A DNA stretch of 13,291 bases, taken from assembly GCA_031258035.1 (NCBI GenBank), contig JAIRNL010000039.1, positions 1 to 13,291 of the forward strand. The letters run 5' to 3'. Origin of the DNA: Azoarcus sp. GTDB lineage: Bacteria; Pseudomonadota; Gammaproteobacteria; Burkholderiales; Rhodocyclaceae. Position numbers and translations under genes: made by a program. Under the pieces are notes generated by a model that worked only from the letters and a program-made list of their open reading frames with translations, had not been told where the DNA came from and ran no database searches. Positions 1 to 7,898 of this stretch are shown one piece after another; positions within the stretch are counted from its first letter, which is position 1; each line of letters begins with the position of its first letter.

Positions 1-573
1 TACTACGCGGCGCGGATGATTACCGAGCAGATCGGCGAGAGCGGACAATACACACAGATCCAGCCTGCGATCACGATCCTGATCACGGACTTCGTGCTGG
101 TTCGGGAAAACGCGCGCTATCACAACCGCTACCGGCTGCACGATCCCGAAACGGGTTCGACATTTACGGAGCATCTCGAGATACACACGCTGGAGCTGCC
201 GAAGGTGAAAGAAGACGACCACACGGCGTTATGGGACTGGCTGGAATTTCTGAAGGCGGAAAGCGAGGAGGAACTGGCTATGCTGGCTGACAAGAACGAA
301 GGCGTCAAAAAGGCGGCGACGAGGCTGATCGCACTTTCCGCCGACGAAGCCGCCCGCGCGCTCCACGAGGCGCAGGCCAAGGCCCGGCGTGATCACTTCG
401 CGCAACTTGCGAGCGCGAGGCAGGAAGGCTGCGAGGAAGGCGAAACGCGGGGCCGTCGCGCGACGGCACAAAGCCTTCTGCGGCTGGGCATTTCCGTGGA
501 GACGATCATCACGGCGACGGGGCTCCCCAGAGAAGAAATCCTTGTATTACAGATGCAGGGACGGCAGACGTAA
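1..573 (+). CDS. Rpn/PD-(D/E)XK nuclease-family putative transposase, C-terminal part (5' truncated by window edge)
   Basis: The reading frame is already open at base 1 (YYAARMITEQI...) and ends with TAA at 571-573, so about 190 C-terminal residues are visible. The start of the visible part, with a tyrosine-rich YYAARMITEQI segment followed by a hydrophobic ITILITDFVLV strand, resembles the region after the nuclease core in Rpn (recombination-promoting nuclease, formerly putative transposase) proteins. The middle is charged and probably helical. The end, EEGETRGRRATAQSLLRLGISVETIITATGL (shown in two pieces: EEGETRGRRATAQ and LLRLGISVETIITATGL), matches the usual Rpn tail of an E/G/R-rich linker plus a short helix-turn-helix-like 'lgis.eeIa..tGL' unit. 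The catalytic N-terminal D/E-x-K residues lie outside the window, so activity cannot be judged. The family is associated with RecA-independent recombination and with mobile or phage-defence contexts. The assignment is by recognition of the pattern only. Confidence 0.72.
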   Translation, partial: YYAARMITEQIGESGQYTQIQPAITILITDFVLVRENARYHNRYRLHDPETGSTFTEHLEIHTLELPKVKEDDHTALWDWLEFLKAESEEELAMLADKNEGVKKAATRLIALSADEAARALHEAQAKARRDHFAQLASARQEGCEEGETRGRRATAQSLLRLGISVETIITATGLPREEILVLQMQGRQT

Positions 574-906
574 AACCCGTTTCACGTCCGGAGAGGCGCG
601 CGCATCCCTGGCCGGGATTCGCTGACAGGCGTTGCATCAATGCGCATGCCGAACTGATTTTCCTCGCCCTCGGGATCGAATCCGGACAAAGCCTGAGCGG
701 CGCGATCCGGCTGAGCATCGCCCGCGTCCAGTTGCAATATCTGGAAAAGCGACTGGCTCGGCTCGACTGTACAGGCGTGGTGAAGGTGGTGTGACAGGGG
801 CGGGTTGTGGTTCGACAAGAGGTAGGCCGCGCCCGGATGACACATGGCGGGCGCGCGACAGAGCCTGCCGCGCGCCCGCCGTGCGGGGCTCAGGAGGGCC
901 GGCTGC
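574..906. other. Gene-poor stretch between the Rpn-type gene and mdh
   Basis: No convincing complete gene is visible in these 333 bases. One plus-strand frame from about 633 to the TGA at 792-794 reads like protein (AELIFLALGIESGQSLSGAI... then VQLQYLEKRLARLD), with alternating hydrophobic and charged residues. It lacks any ATG, GTG or TTG start behind a ribosome binding site, so at best it is a remnant. I do not recognise a family. The remaining part holds the mdh terminator hairpin at 846-880, described separately. Confidence 0.4.
846..880 (-). terminator. Hairpin downstream of mdh, probable transcription terminator
   Basis: A perfect 12-bp GC-only inverted repeat, GGCGGGCGCGCG (846-857) and CGCGCGCCCGCC (869-880), surrounds an 11-base loop. 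It lies 26 bases beyond the mdh stop codon on the minus strand. No T-tract follows on either strand, so it may be a non-canonical terminator or a 3'-end stabilising structure rather than a classic intrinsic terminator. Confidence 0.6.
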
Positions 907-1899
907 TCAGGGCAGCAGATCCTTGATGCCGTCGCGCTCTTCGAGCAGTTCGTTCAGCGTCCTGGTCATGCGTTCGCGTGAGAATTCGTCGATCTCCAGC
1001 CCTTGGACGATCTTGTATTCGCCGCCTTCGGTGGTGACCGGGAAGCCGTAGATGATGCCTTCGGGGATGCCGTAGGAGCCGTCGGAGGGCACGCCCATCG
1101 TCACCCATTCGCCCTTCGAGCCGAGCGCCCAGTCGCGGATGTGGTCGATGGCGGCGTTGGCCGCCGAGGCCGCGGACGACAGGCCGCGCGCTTCGATGAT
1201 GGCCGCGCCCCGCTTGCCGACGGTGGGCAGGAAGGTGTCCCTGTTCCAGGCGTCGTCGTTTATCAGGGATTTGATCGCTTCGCCGCCGGCGGTGGCGAAG
1301 CGGTAGTCGGCGTACATCGTCGGCGAGTGGTTGCCCCATACAGTCAGGTTCTTCAGGGTGGAAACCGGACGGCCCGATTTCGCGGCCAGTTGCGACAGGG
1401 CGCGGTTGTGGTCGAGGCGCAGCATGGCGGTGAAATTCCTGGCTGGGATGCGGCCGTATTTCAGCGCGATTTCCTTGGCGATGTAGGCGTTGGTGTTACA
1501 CGGGTTGCCGACGACCAGCACTTTGCAGTCGGGGTCGGCGTATTGGCCGATGGAGGCGCCCTGGACGGTGAAGATCTTGGCGTTTTCGGTGAGCAGATCC
1601 TTGCGCTCCATGCCGGGGCCGCGCGGGCGGGCGCCGACGAGCAGCGCGACCTTGGCGTCCTTGAAGGCGACATCGGGGTCGTCGGTGGCGGTTACGCCAG
1701 CCAGGAGCGGGAATGCGCAATCGTCCAGTTCCATGATGACGCCCTGGGCGGCTTTTTGCGCTTGCGGCAGGTCGAGCAGTTGCAGGATGACGGGTTGATC
1801 CTTGCCGAGCATTTCGCCGCTGGCGATGCGGAACAGCAGGGCGTAGCCGATCTGGCCTGCGGCGCCGGTCACGGCGACGCGCACTGGGGTTTTACTCAT
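907..1899 (-). CDS. mdh: Malate dehydrogenase (NAD-dependent)
   Basis: This 330-residue enzyme interconverts malate and oxaloacetate with NAD in the cytoplasm. It supplies oxaloacetate to the citrate synthase encoded further right. The N-terminal dinucleotide-binding loop TGAAGQIG is at residues 11-18, with the acidic LLDLP strand end at 41-45. The mobile substrate loop [15 protein letters not shown] (89-103) carries the substrate arginines. NPCNTNAY is at 132-139, LRLDHNRA (160-167) holds the catalytic aspartate, and [11 protein letters not shown] (188-198) holds the catalytic histidine. Sequence and length fit the bacterial 'cytosolic-like' MDH group rather than the E. coli type. The ATG (complement of 1897-1899) is preceded by a strong GAGGGAGGAG ribosome site. 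The gene is divergent from the GntR gene and shares its 204-base upstream region, so co-regulation is likely. A hairpin at 846-880 follows the stop. Confidence 0.97.
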   Translation of the reverse strand: MSKTPVRVAVTGAAGQIGYALLFRIASGEMLGKDQPVILQLLDLPQAQKAAQGVIMELDDCAFPLLAGVTATDDPDVAFKDAKVALLVGARPRGPGMERKDLLTENAKIFTVQGASIGQYADPDCKVLVVGNPCNTNAYIAKEIALKYGRIPARNFTAMLRLDHNRALSQLAAKSGRPVSTLKNLTVWGNHSPTMYADYRFATAGGEAIKSLINDDAWNRDTFLPTVGKRGAAIIEARGLSSAASAANAAIDHIRDWALGSKGEWVTMGVPSDGSYGIPEGIIYGFPVTTEGGEYKIVQGLEIDEFSRERMTRTLNELLEERDGIKDLLP

Positions 1900-2040
1900 G
1901 GGTGCTCCTCCCTCATGTGTGACGTTGGTGGTTGGTTCGTTTTTCGCGGCACGGAACGTGGACGGGATTTGCCCGGAGCACGAAACCGAAGCCAGAGGAT
2001 GTTAGTGGCAGATGGCTTCCCATGTCAAATTGGTGTTATA

Positions 2041-2056
2041 TGTCTTATATAAGACA
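2041..2056. promoter_or_regulatory. Perfect 16-bp palindrome, probable GntR operator in the mdh/gntR divergent promoter region
   Basis: TGTCTTATATAAGACA is identical to its reverse complement. It lies in an AT-rich pocket of otherwise GC-rich DNA, 47 bases before the chosen GntR start and about 140 bases before the mdh start on the other strand. HutC/UTRA-type GntR dimers bind palindromes of this size, often in their own promoter. Its TATATAAG centre could also be a -10 element in either direction, so binding would occlude the polymerase. I saw no second copy upstream of sdhC, gltA or sucA. Operator function is inferred from position and symmetry. Confidence 0.7.
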
Positions 2057-2103
2057 AATGATGCCCTATGGACGGTGCCGGCTTTTTATGCTCAAATCAC
2101 CGC

Positions 2104-2832
2104 ATGTTACGTGTATCGCCCACTTTCAGCCCCCTCTACCGACAGATCAAGTCCCTGATTCTACAGGCGCTTGAAGTCGGAGAGTGGCGTCCAGGCCAGG
2201 TCATCCCCAGCGAGCAGGAACTGGCTGCGCGATTCAATGTTTCCCAGGGCACGGTGCGCAAGGCCATCGACGAGATGGCCGCGGACAATATTCTGGTGCG
2301 TAGACAGGGCAAGGGCACTTACGTGGCCTCGCACAACGACCCGCGCCAGATGTACCGTTTTTTGCGCCTGGTGCCGGAAGAGGGCGACCTGACCCACCCC
2401 CGGAGCGTGCCGATCGACTGCTGGCGCGCCAAGGCGGGGCAGGAAGCCGCGCGCCTGCTGGCTGTCAGTCCGGGCACGCCGATCATCATCCTGCGCCGGG
2501 TGCTCCAGTTCGAGCAAAAACCGATCGTGGCGGACGAAATCTACCTGCCGGAAGAAATCTTCCAGGGGCTCGACCTGGAGATGTTGCAAGGCTGGAACAG
2601 TTCGCTTTATTCGCTGTTCGAGACCCGCTTCGGGCTGCGCATGATCCGCGCCCAGGAGCGCATCCGCGCCGTGGCCGCCGACCGGGATGCCGCGGCGCTG
2701 CTCCAGGTGGAGGAAGGTACGCCGCTCCTGTCGGTCGAGCGGGTGACTTACACATACGACGATAAACCGGTGGAGTGGCGTCGTGGGGTGTATTCGACGG
2801 TTGGGCATTATTATCTGAATGACCTGACCTGA
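2104..2832 (+). CDS. GntR-family transcriptional regulator, HutC/UTRA subfamily
   Basis: This 242-residue DNA-binding protein has the two domains of the HutC branch. The winged helix-turn-helix spans about residues 8-74: SPLYRQIKSLIL, then IPSEQELAARFNVSQGTVRKAI (in pieces: IPSEQELAARFNV, SQGTVRKAIDEM), then the wing RRQGKGTYV. The UTRA ligand-binding domain spans about 95-238, including RRVLQFEQKPIVADEIYLP and the end SVERVTYTYDDKPVEWRRG. UTRA domains usually bind small metabolites, but the ligand cannot be read from the sequence. I chose the ATG at 2104 because homologues start just before the PLYRQI helix. An in-frame ATG at 2068 would add 12 unconserved residues and sits only 11 bases from the operator palindrome. 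Neither start has a clear ribosome site. The gene is divergent from mdh and directly upstream of sdhCDAB, so it probably represses itself and mdh, and perhaps sdh. Confidence 0.9.
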   Translation: MLRVSPTFSPLYRQIKSLILQALEVGEWRPGQVIPSEQELAARFNVSQGTVRKAIDEMAADNILVRRQGKGTYVASHNDPRQMYRFLRLVPEEGDLTHPRSVPIDCWRAKAGQEAARLLAVSPGTPIIILRRVLQFEQKPIVADEIYLPEEIFQGLDLEMLQGWNSSLYSLFETRFGLRMIRAQERIRAVAADRDAAALLQVEEGTPLLSVERVTYTYDDKPVEWRRGVYSTVGHYYLNDLT

Positions 2833-2893
2833 TGAGGGGAAGCGTCCGGCCGCCGGTTCGGCCAAAGACGTGCGTTTTTGTTTTGAACTCGTG

Positions 2894-2907
2894 GCGGTTC
2901 CAACCGC
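2894..2907. repeat. Short inverted repeat just upstream of the sdhC ribosome binding site
   Basis: GCGGTT and AACCGC are separated by two bases (CC), giving a 6-bp dyad that ends 7 bases before the Shine-Dalgarno sequence of sdhC. It follows a T-rich stretch (2875-2884). It could be a regulator site or a small leader hairpin, but nothing beyond symmetry and position supports a function. Confidence 0.35.
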
Positions 2908-2931
2908 TCTTGCTGGAGGAGGGAGTTTTTC

Positions 2932-3324
2932 ATGACGGAAGCGATAGTAAGCAAACCGGCGGCGAGGCCCAGGCCGAAGTACCTGAATGCCGTCAGGATA
3001 CGATTGCCATTGCCGGGCATTGTCTCCATCCTGCACCGGGTCAGCGGGGCAGGTCTCTTTTTTCTGCTGCCTTTCCTGCTCTGTTTGCTCGACAAGAGCC
3101 TGACGTCGTTCAGCGAGTTCGTGGAGATCGTCTCCCACCCGCTCGTGAAGCTCTTGTTGCTGGGATTGCTGTGGGCTTATCTGCATCATTTCTGTGCCGG
3201 CATCCGCTTTTTGCTGCTCGATGTCCACAAAGGGCTGGATTTGCCGTGCGCGCGCCGCTCCTCCTACATCGTGCTGGCCGTGAGCCTGGCGCTTACTTTC
3301 ATCATCGGGGTGAAATTATGGTGA
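2932..3324 (+). CDS. sdhC: Succinate dehydrogenase, cytochrome b556 subunit SdhC
   Basis: This 130-residue inner-membrane protein is one of the two anchors of complex II. Together with SdhD it holds heme b and the ubiquinone site. The N-terminal RPKYLN (14-19) and SILHRVSG (32-39) are family signatures near the quinone pocket. Three membrane segments are visible at about 28-52, 70-97 and 110-128. His86 in HFCAGIR corresponds to the axial heme ligand (His84) of the E. coli protein. The ATG lies 6 bases after a very strong GGAGGAGGGAG ribosome site (2915-2925), the best in the operon. The stop codon overlaps the start of sdhD. It is the first gene of sdhCDAB-sdhE and follows the GntR gene by 99 bases, a gap that could hold the operon promoter. 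I found no convincing -35/-10 pair. Confidence 0.95.
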   Translation: MTEAIVSKPAARPRPKYLNAVRIRLPLPGIVSILHRVSGAGLFFLLPFLLCLLDKSLTSFSEFVEIVSHPLVKLLLLGLLWAYLHHFCAGIRFLLLDVHKGLDLPCARRSSYIVLAVSLALTFIIGVKLW

Positions 3325-3665
3325 ACCGTCATATCGTGGGCGCCCACTACGGCCTGAAAGACTGGCTGGCCCAGCGCGTCACCGCCATCTACATGGCGCT
3401 CTTCACGCTCGTTTTCGCCGTGCGCCTGTCGTGCCTGCCCGAGCTGGATGCCTTAGCCTGGCAGGGCTTGTTCGCGTCGCCGTTTACCCGGTTTTTCGGC
3501 TTCATCTTCGCCCTGTCGCTCTTCTATCACGCCTGGGTCGGCGTGCGCGACATCTGGATGGATTACGTGAAGCCGCCCGGCGTGCGCCTGGCTCTGCACC
3601 TGATAACTCTCTTGCTGCTCATCGGTTATGCCGGATGGGCTGTGCATATTCTCTGGAGACCGTGA
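3318..3665 (+). CDS. sdhD: Succinate dehydrogenase, membrane anchor subunit SdhD
   Basis: This 115-residue hydrophobic subunit is the second anchor of complex II. The N-terminal [16 protein letters not shown] (8-23) is characteristic. His71 in FYHAWVG is the second heme b ligand. Asp82 and Tyr83 in MDYVKP match the quinone-site residues of E. coli SdhD, even in numbering. Three membrane segments lie at about 21-39, 54-77 and 91-112. The ATG at 3318 overlaps the sdhC stop in ATGGTGA, which points to translational coupling. The same frame is open far upstream, but only the part from 3318 carries family sequence. Its own TGA (3663-3665) overlaps or directly abuts the sdhA start. Confidence 0.95.
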   Translation: MVNRHIVGAHYGLKDWLAQRVTAIYMALFTLVFAVRLSCLPELDALAWQGLFASPFTRFFGFIFALSLFYHAWVGVRDIWMDYVKPPGVRLALHLITLLLLIGYAGWAVHILWRP

Positions 3666-3667
3666 GC

Positions 3668-5461
3668 GTGAACGTCGCAAAACGTATTTTCGATGCGGTT
3701 ATCGTCGGCGCGGGCGGCGCCGGCCTGCGCGCCGCGCTGCAACTGTCCGAGGCGGGGCTGAAAACCGCCGTGCTCTCCAAGGTGTTCCCGACCCGCTCGC
3801 ACACCGTCGCCGCGCAGGGCGGGGTGGCGGCTTCGCTGGGCAACTCCACCGAGGATCACTGGCACTGGCACATGTACGACACCGTCAAGGGCTCGGACTG
3901 GCTCGGCGACCAGGATGCGATCGAGTTCATGGTACGCAAGGCCAACGAGGTGGTGATCGAACTCGAACACTACGGCATGCCGTTCGACCGCACCGACAAC
4001 GGCAAGATCTACCAGCGTCCGTTCGGCGGGCACTCGATGAATTACGGCAAGGCGCCGGTGATGCGCTCCTGTGCGGCGGCCGACCGCACGGGCCATGCCA
4101 TGCTGCACGCGCTCTATCAGCGCAACGTGCGCGCGCACACGCAGTTCTTCGTCGAATGGATGGCGCTCGATCTGCTGCGCGACGCCGATGGCAATGTGCT
4201 GGGCGTCGTCGCGCTCGAACTGGAAACCGGCGAGGTGTCGATTTTCCACGCGAGGGCGACGATCTTCGCCACCGGCGGCTCGGGCCGCATTTTTTATTCC
4301 TCGACCAATGCCTTCACCAATACCGGCGATGGCCTGGGCATGGCGGCGCGCGCCGGGATTCCACTCGAAGACATGGAGTTCTGGCAATTCCACCCCACCG
4401 GCGTGGCGGGGGCCGGCGTGCTCATTACCGAAGGGGTGCGCGGCGAGGGCGGCATGCTGCGCAATGCCAGCGGCGAGCGCTTCATGGAACGCTACGCGCC
4501 CAACCTCAAGGATCTGGCTTCGCGCGACGTGGTCTCCCGCTCGATGGTGACGGAGATCAACGAAGGGCGCGGCTGCGGGCCGGACAAGGATCACGTGATG
4601 CTCGACATCACCCATCTCGATCCGGCCAAGATCATGAAGCGGCTGCCCGGCATCCGGGAGATTTCCATCCAGTTCGCCGGCGTCGACCCGATCAGGGCGC
4701 CGATTCCCGTGGTGCCGACCTGTCACTACCAGATGGGCGGCATTCCGACCAACTACAAGGGGCAGGTGGTGGCGCCCAGGGACGGCAACCCGAACAGTCC
4801 CGTGCCCGGTTTCTATGCCGCGGGCGAATGCGCCTGTGCCTCGGTGCATGGCGCCAACCGGCTGGGGACGAATTCGCTGCTCGACCTGCTGGTGTTCGGC
4901 AAATCGGCGGGCGAATCCGTGGTCGCGGATTTCAAGGCCGGCAACCTGAGCCTGAGGCCGCTGCCGACGGATGTCGCCGAACGGACGCTGGCGCGCCTTG
5001 CCCGGCTGGAATCGCAAAAGGACGGCAATGCCGTGCCCGAGGTGCGGCTGGCCATGCAGCGCACCATGCAGAAACATGCCGGGGTGTTCCGCTTCAAGGA
5101 TTTGCTCAAGGAAGGCGTGACCCGCATCCTGGAAGTGGCCGAGAGCGCCAGGACAACCTGCATCCAGGACAAATCCAGGGTGTGGAACACCGCGCGCCAG
5201 GAAGCCCTCGAACTGGACAACCAGATCGAGGTCGCCAAGGCGACGATGATTTCGGCGGAGGCGCGCAAGGAGTCGCGCGGCGCGCACGTCCGCGACGACG
5301 CGCCGGACACCCCCGAGCATCCGAACGGGCGCGACGACCAGAACTGGCTCAAGCATACCCTGTGGTTCAGCGCCGACAACCACCTGGAATACAAGCCGGT
5401 GAGCCTGAAACCGATGTCCCACGATGTCGAGCCGATTGCGCTTGCCAAGCGGACTTACTGA
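3668..5461 (+). CDS. sdhA: Succinate dehydrogenase flavoprotein subunit SdhA
   Basis: This 597-residue catalytic subunit oxidises succinate to fumarate on the cytoplasmic face of the membrane and passes electrons to SdhB. FAD-binding VGAGGAG is at 13-19. His45 in [10 protein letters not shown] is the covalent FAD attachment site. Substrate residues are His242 (FHPTG), Arg286 (ASRDVVSRS), His353 (CHYQMGG) and Arg398 ([12 protein letters not shown]), all aligned with the E. coli enzyme. The C-terminal capping region ends in [13 protein letters not shown] sequence ([11 protein letters not shown]). GTG at 3668 is preferred because it sits 8 bases after GGAGA (3655-3659). GTG at 3662 overlaps the sdhD stop (GTGA) and would add two residues, so it is also possible. 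The frame is open back to 3431, but that part overlaps sdhD and has no family sequence. FAD attachment should depend on SdhE, encoded two genes downstream. Confidence 0.97.
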   Translation: MNVAKRIFDAVIVGAGGAGLRAALQLSEAGLKTAVLSKVFPTRSHTVAAQGGVAASLGNSTEDHWHWHMYDTVKGSDWLGDQDAIEFMVRKANEVVIELEHYGMPFDRTDNGKIYQRPFGGHSMNYGKAPVMRSCAAADRTGHAMLHALYQRNVRAHTQFFVEWMALDLLRDADGNVLGVVALELETGEVSIFHARATIFATGGSGRIFYSSTNAFTNTGDGLGMAARAGIPLEDMEFWQFHPTGVAGAGVLITEGVRGEGGMLRNASGERFMERYAPNLKDLASRDVVSRSMVTEINEGRGCGPDKDHVMLDITHLDPAKIMKRLPGIREISIQFAGVDPIRAPIPVVPTCHYQMGGIPTNYKGQVVAPRDGNPNSPVPGFYAAGECACASVHGANRLGTNSLLDLLVFGKSAGESVVADFKAGNLSLRPLPTDVAERTLARLARLESQKDGNAVPEVRLAMQRTMQKHAGVFRFKDLLKEGVTRILEVAESARTTCIQDKSRVWNTARQEALELDNQIEVAKATMISAEARKESRGAHVRDDAPDTPEHPNGRDDQNWLKHTLWFSADNHLEYKPVSLKPMSHDVEPIALAKRTY

Positions 5462-5478
5462 GCGCGGGAGAAGAACAC

Positions 5479-6189
5479 ATGAGCAAACGTACCGTTCGAT
5501 TCAAAATCTACCGCTACGACCCGGACAAGGATGCCGCGCCCTATATGCAGGACATCTCGGTCGAGCTCGACGCCACCGACAAGAAACTGCTCGATGCCCT
5601 GGTGCGGCTCAAGGCCAAGGACGACAGCCTGTCGTTTCGCCGCTCCTGCCGCGAGGGCGTGTGCGGGTCGGATGCGATCAACATCAACAACAAAAACGGG
5701 CTGGCTTGCCTGACCGATATCGACAGCCTGAAGCAGCCGGTCGTGCTGCGGCCCCTGCCGGGCCTGCCGGTGATCCGCGACCTGATCGTGGACATGACGC
5801 AGTTCTTCAAGCAGTACCATTCGATCAAGCCCTATCTCATCAACGACGACCCGCCGCCCGAGCGCGAACGCCTGCAAAGCCCGGAAGAGCGCGAGGAACT
5901 CAATGGGCTTTACGAATGTATCCTGTGCGCGTGCTGCTCGACGGCCTGTCCGTCGTTCTGGTGGAACCCGGACAAGTTCGTCGGCCCCTCGGGCCTGTTG
6001 AACGCCTATCGCTTCATCGCCGATACGCGCGACCAGGCAACCAGCGAGCGTCTGGACAATCTGGAAGATCCGTACCGGCTGTTCCGTTGCCACACGATCA
6101 TGAGCTGTGTCGACGTGTGCCCGAAGAGCCTGAATCCGACCCGGGCCATCGGCAAGATCAAGGATCTGATGGTTCGCCGGGCGATCTGA
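5479..6189 (+). CDS. sdhB: Succinate dehydrogenase iron-sulfur subunit SdhB
   Basis: This 236-residue electron-transfer subunit links the SdhA flavin to ubiquinone. All cluster ligands are present. The [2Fe-2S] site is Cys57, Cys62, Asp65 and Cys77 in RSCREGVCGSDA and GLAC; the aspartate ligand is the same variation as in E. coli. The [4Fe-4S] site is Cys147, Cys150, Cys153 and Cys214. The [3Fe-4S] site is Cys157, Cys204 and Cys210, in CILCACCSTACP and CHTIMSCVDVCP. SFWWNPDKFVGP (159-170) lies near the quinone pocket. The ATG follows a GGGAGAAG ribosome site 17 bases after sdhA. The same frame stays open through much of sdhA, but that is a GC-driven shadow. sdhE starts 3 bases after the stop. 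Confidence 0.97.
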   Translation: MSKRTVRFKIYRYDPDKDAAPYMQDISVELDATDKKLLDALVRLKAKDDSLSFRRSCREGVCGSDAININNKNGLACLTDIDSLKQPVVLRPLPGLPVIRDLIVDMTQFFKQYHSIKPYLINDDPPPERERLQSPEEREELNGLYECILCACCSTACPSFWWNPDKFVGPSGLLNAYRFIADTRDQATSERLDNLEDPYRLFRCHTIMSCVDVCPKSLNPTRAIGKIKDLMVRRAI

Positions 6190-6192
6190 GCG

Positions 6193-6429
6193 ATGGCAGT
6201 CAACAGAGGGCGCGTGCGCTGGCAGTGCCGCAGATCGTTGCTCGAACTCGATCTGGTGCTGGCGCGCTTTCTGGAGACGGAATTCGATCGTCTGAACGAC
6301 GATCAACTGGCTGATTTCGAAGACCTGTTGCGTTGCGACGACCACGACCTCTGGGCGATGGTCAGCGGCGGCAGGCCCTGCGAAATCGACCGCTGGCAGG
6401 AAATGGTCGCGCGGTTGCGCCAACGCTGA
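6193..6429 (+). CDS. sdhE: SdhE/YgfY-family FAD assembly factor (complex II flavinylation)
   Basis: This is a small 78-residue soluble protein of the SdhE (Sdh5/YgfY, DUF339) family, which helps attach FAD covalently to SdhA. The fold signature VRWQCRRSLLELDLVLARFL (8-27), the acidic DRLNDDQLADFEDLL segment (32-46) and the CDDHDLWAMVSG helix (48-59) match the family, as does the length. The start is 3 bases after the sdhB stop, without a strong ribosome site, so it is probably coupled to sdhB. One oddity is that the family motif RGxxE (R15-G16-x-x-E19 in E. coli) reads R14-S15-L-L-E18 here, with serine in place of the glycine considered important for function. The codon is TCG and the surrounding frame is clean. 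It may be a lineage variant; the operon position argues for a working protein. Confidence 0.92.
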   Translation: MAVNRGRVRWQCRRSLLELDLVLARFLETEFDRLNDDQLADFEDLLRCDDHDLWAMVSGGRPCEIDRWQEMVARLRQR

Positions 6430-6489
6430 AAGGCGGCGGCGCAGCTGCGATGGCCATGTGAGACGAGTGTTTTAACACGGGGCAAGCGC

Positions 6490-6513
6490 GATCCCGCCAT
6501 TCGTGGCGGGATC
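6490..6513 (+). terminator. TTCG-loop hairpin between sdhE and gltA, possible terminator or leader structure
   Basis: GATCCCGCCA (6490-6499) and TGGCGGGATC (6504-6513) form a perfect 10-bp stem closed by the exceptionally stable UUCG tetraloop type. It lies 60 bases after the sdhE stop and 38 bases before the gltA start. No T-tract follows, so complete termination is uncertain. It may partly separate sdh from gltA transcription, act as a processing or stabilising element, or be part of the gltA leader. Confidence 0.5.
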
Positions 6514-6551
6514 AGCCAGACTCCACACCAGTAAAAAAGGAAGGAGACCAC

Positions 6552-7847
6552 ATGAGCACAAATCAACGCACTGCGAGCCTGACCGTCGATGGCAAGACCG
6601 TCGACTTTCCCGTCTTGACCGGCACCCACGGCAACGATGTCATAGACATCCGTCCCCTGGGCGGCAAGACCGGGCTTTTCACCTACGATCCCGGTTTTCT
6701 CTCGACCGCGAGTTGCCGTTCCGCCATCACCTTCATTGATGGCGACAAAGGCGAACTGCTCTACCGCGGCTACCCCATCGAGCAACTGGCTGAAAAATGC
6801 AATTTCCTCGAAGTCGCCTATTTGCTGCGCACTGGCGAACTCCCGGGCGCGGCGGAAAAGGCGGAGTTTGAAAACACCATCCGCCACCACACCCTGGTGC
6901 ACGACCAATTGACCCGCTTCTACAACGGCTTCCGGCGCGACGCGCATCCGATGGCGGTCATCATCGGCGTGGCCGGGGCGCTGTCCGCCTTCTATCACCA
7001 AGGGATGGACTATTCCAACGTCGAGCACCGCGATGTCTGCTTCAACCGCATCATCGCCAAGCTGCCGACCATCGTCGCGCTCGCCTACCGCTACAACACC
7101 GGGCTGCCGTTCATGTATCCGCGCAACGACCTGGGCTACGCGGAAAACTTCATGTACCAGATGTTCGGCGTGCCGTGCGAAGAGTACAAACCCAACCCCG
7201 TGTTGGCGCATGCGCTCGATGTCATCTTCACCCTGCACGCGGATCACGAGCAGAACGCCTCCACCTCCACCGTGCGCCTTGCCGGTTCGAGCGGCGCCAA
7301 CCCCTTTGCCTGCGTCGCGGCGGGCATCTCGTGCCTGTGGGGGCCGGCGCATGGCGGCGCGAACGAAGCCTGCCTCAAGATGCTGGAAGAAATCGGCGAC
7401 GTTTCCCGCGTCGGCGAATACATCGAGCGCGCCAAGGACAAGAGCGACAGCTTCAAGCTGATGGGCTTCGGCCACCGCGTCTACAAGAACTTCGATCCGC
7501 GCGCCAAGCTGATGGGCAAGGTCTGCGCCAACGTGCTTGCCGAACTGGGGCTGGAAAACGACCGCCTCTTCAAGCTTGCCAAGGCGCTCGAAAAGATCGC
7601 GCTCGAAGACGACTACTTCATCGAGAAGAAGCTCTACCCGAACGTGGACTTCTACTCCGGTATCGTCCAGAAAGCGATCGGCATTCCCACCGCCATGTTC
7701 ACTTGCATCTTCGCCCTGGCGCGCACGGCGGGGTGGCTGGCTCAGTGGGAAGAGATGATTACCGATCCGGAATACAAGATCGGGCGTCCGCGCCAGCTTT
7801 ACGTGGGCGCGGCGCGGCGCAACGTCCCGGACATCGGGGCGCGTTGA
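6552..7847 (+). CDS. gltA: Citrate synthase, type II
   Basis: This 431-residue enzyme condenses acetyl-CoA and oxaloacetate to citrate, the entry step of the TCA cycle. The catalytic triad is visible: His267 in [10 protein letters not shown], His308 in [14 protein letters not shown] and Asp366 in YPNVDFYSG. The conserved [15 protein letters not shown] (228-242) and [15 protein letters not shown] (246-259 region) are also present. The N-terminal beta-rich extension and the length are those of the hexameric, NADH-sensitive Gram-negative form. Cys209 in GVPCEEY aligns with the cysteine of E. coli GltA near the NADH site, so allosteric inhibition is plausible but not shown. The ATG follows AAGGAAGGAG closely. 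The gene lies 122 bases after sdhE, with a hairpin between them, and is followed by a strong intrinsic terminator at 7899-7938, so it probably ends the transcript. Confidence 0.97.
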   Translation: MSTNQRTASLTVDGKTVDFPVLTGTHGNDVIDIRPLGGKTGLFTYDPGFLSTASCRSAITFIDGDKGELLYRGYPIEQLAEKCNFLEVAYLLRTGELPGAAEKAEFENTIRHHTLVHDQLTRFYNGFRRDAHPMAVIIGVAGALSAFYHQGMDYSNVEHRDVCFNRIIAKLPTIVALAYRYNTGLPFMYPRNDLGYAENFMYQMFGVPCEEYKPNPVLAHALDVIFTLHADHEQNASTSTVRLAGSSGANPFACVAAGISCLWGPAHGGANEACLKMLEEIGDVSRVGEYIERAKDKSDSFKLMGFGHRVYKNFDPRAKLMGKVCANVLAELGLENDRLFKLAKALEKIALEDDYFIEKKLYPNVDFYSGIVQKAIGIPTAMFTCIFALARTAGWLAQWEEMITDPEYKIGRPRQLYVGAARRNVPDIGAR

Positions 7848-7898
7848 ACATGGACGCAGACAAAGACGGAAAACAGCGCGGAACTTGACGCCGACTTC

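Noticed and set aside
2068..2103. Earlier ATG for the GntR gene
   Set aside because: It adds 12 residues outside the family alignment and lies 11 bases from the operator palindrome with no ribosome site; 2104 fits better.
3431..3667. Upstream extension of sdhA over sdhD
   Set aside because: It overlaps the well-supported sdhD and has no flavoprotein sequence before [15 protein letters not shown].
3626..5422. 598-residue open frame on the minus strand across sdhA
   Set aside because: sdhA on the plus strand has every expected catalytic residue. The antisense frame is His/Gly/Arg-rich low-information sequence typical of GC-rich antisense shadows.
3628..5478. Apparent 617-residue N-terminal extension of SdhB in frame
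   Set aside because: The extension is an out-of-frame reading of sdhA. SdhB family sequence and a ribosome site begin at 5479.
6467..6478. GTGTT-TT-AACAC dyad before gltA
   Set aside because: Five-base arms around two bases are expected by chance at this length; no supporting context.
7850..7888. 12-codon reading frame right after gltA (ATG 7850)
   Set aside because: It has no ribosome site and no conservation that can be judged; most likely chance sequence before the terminator.
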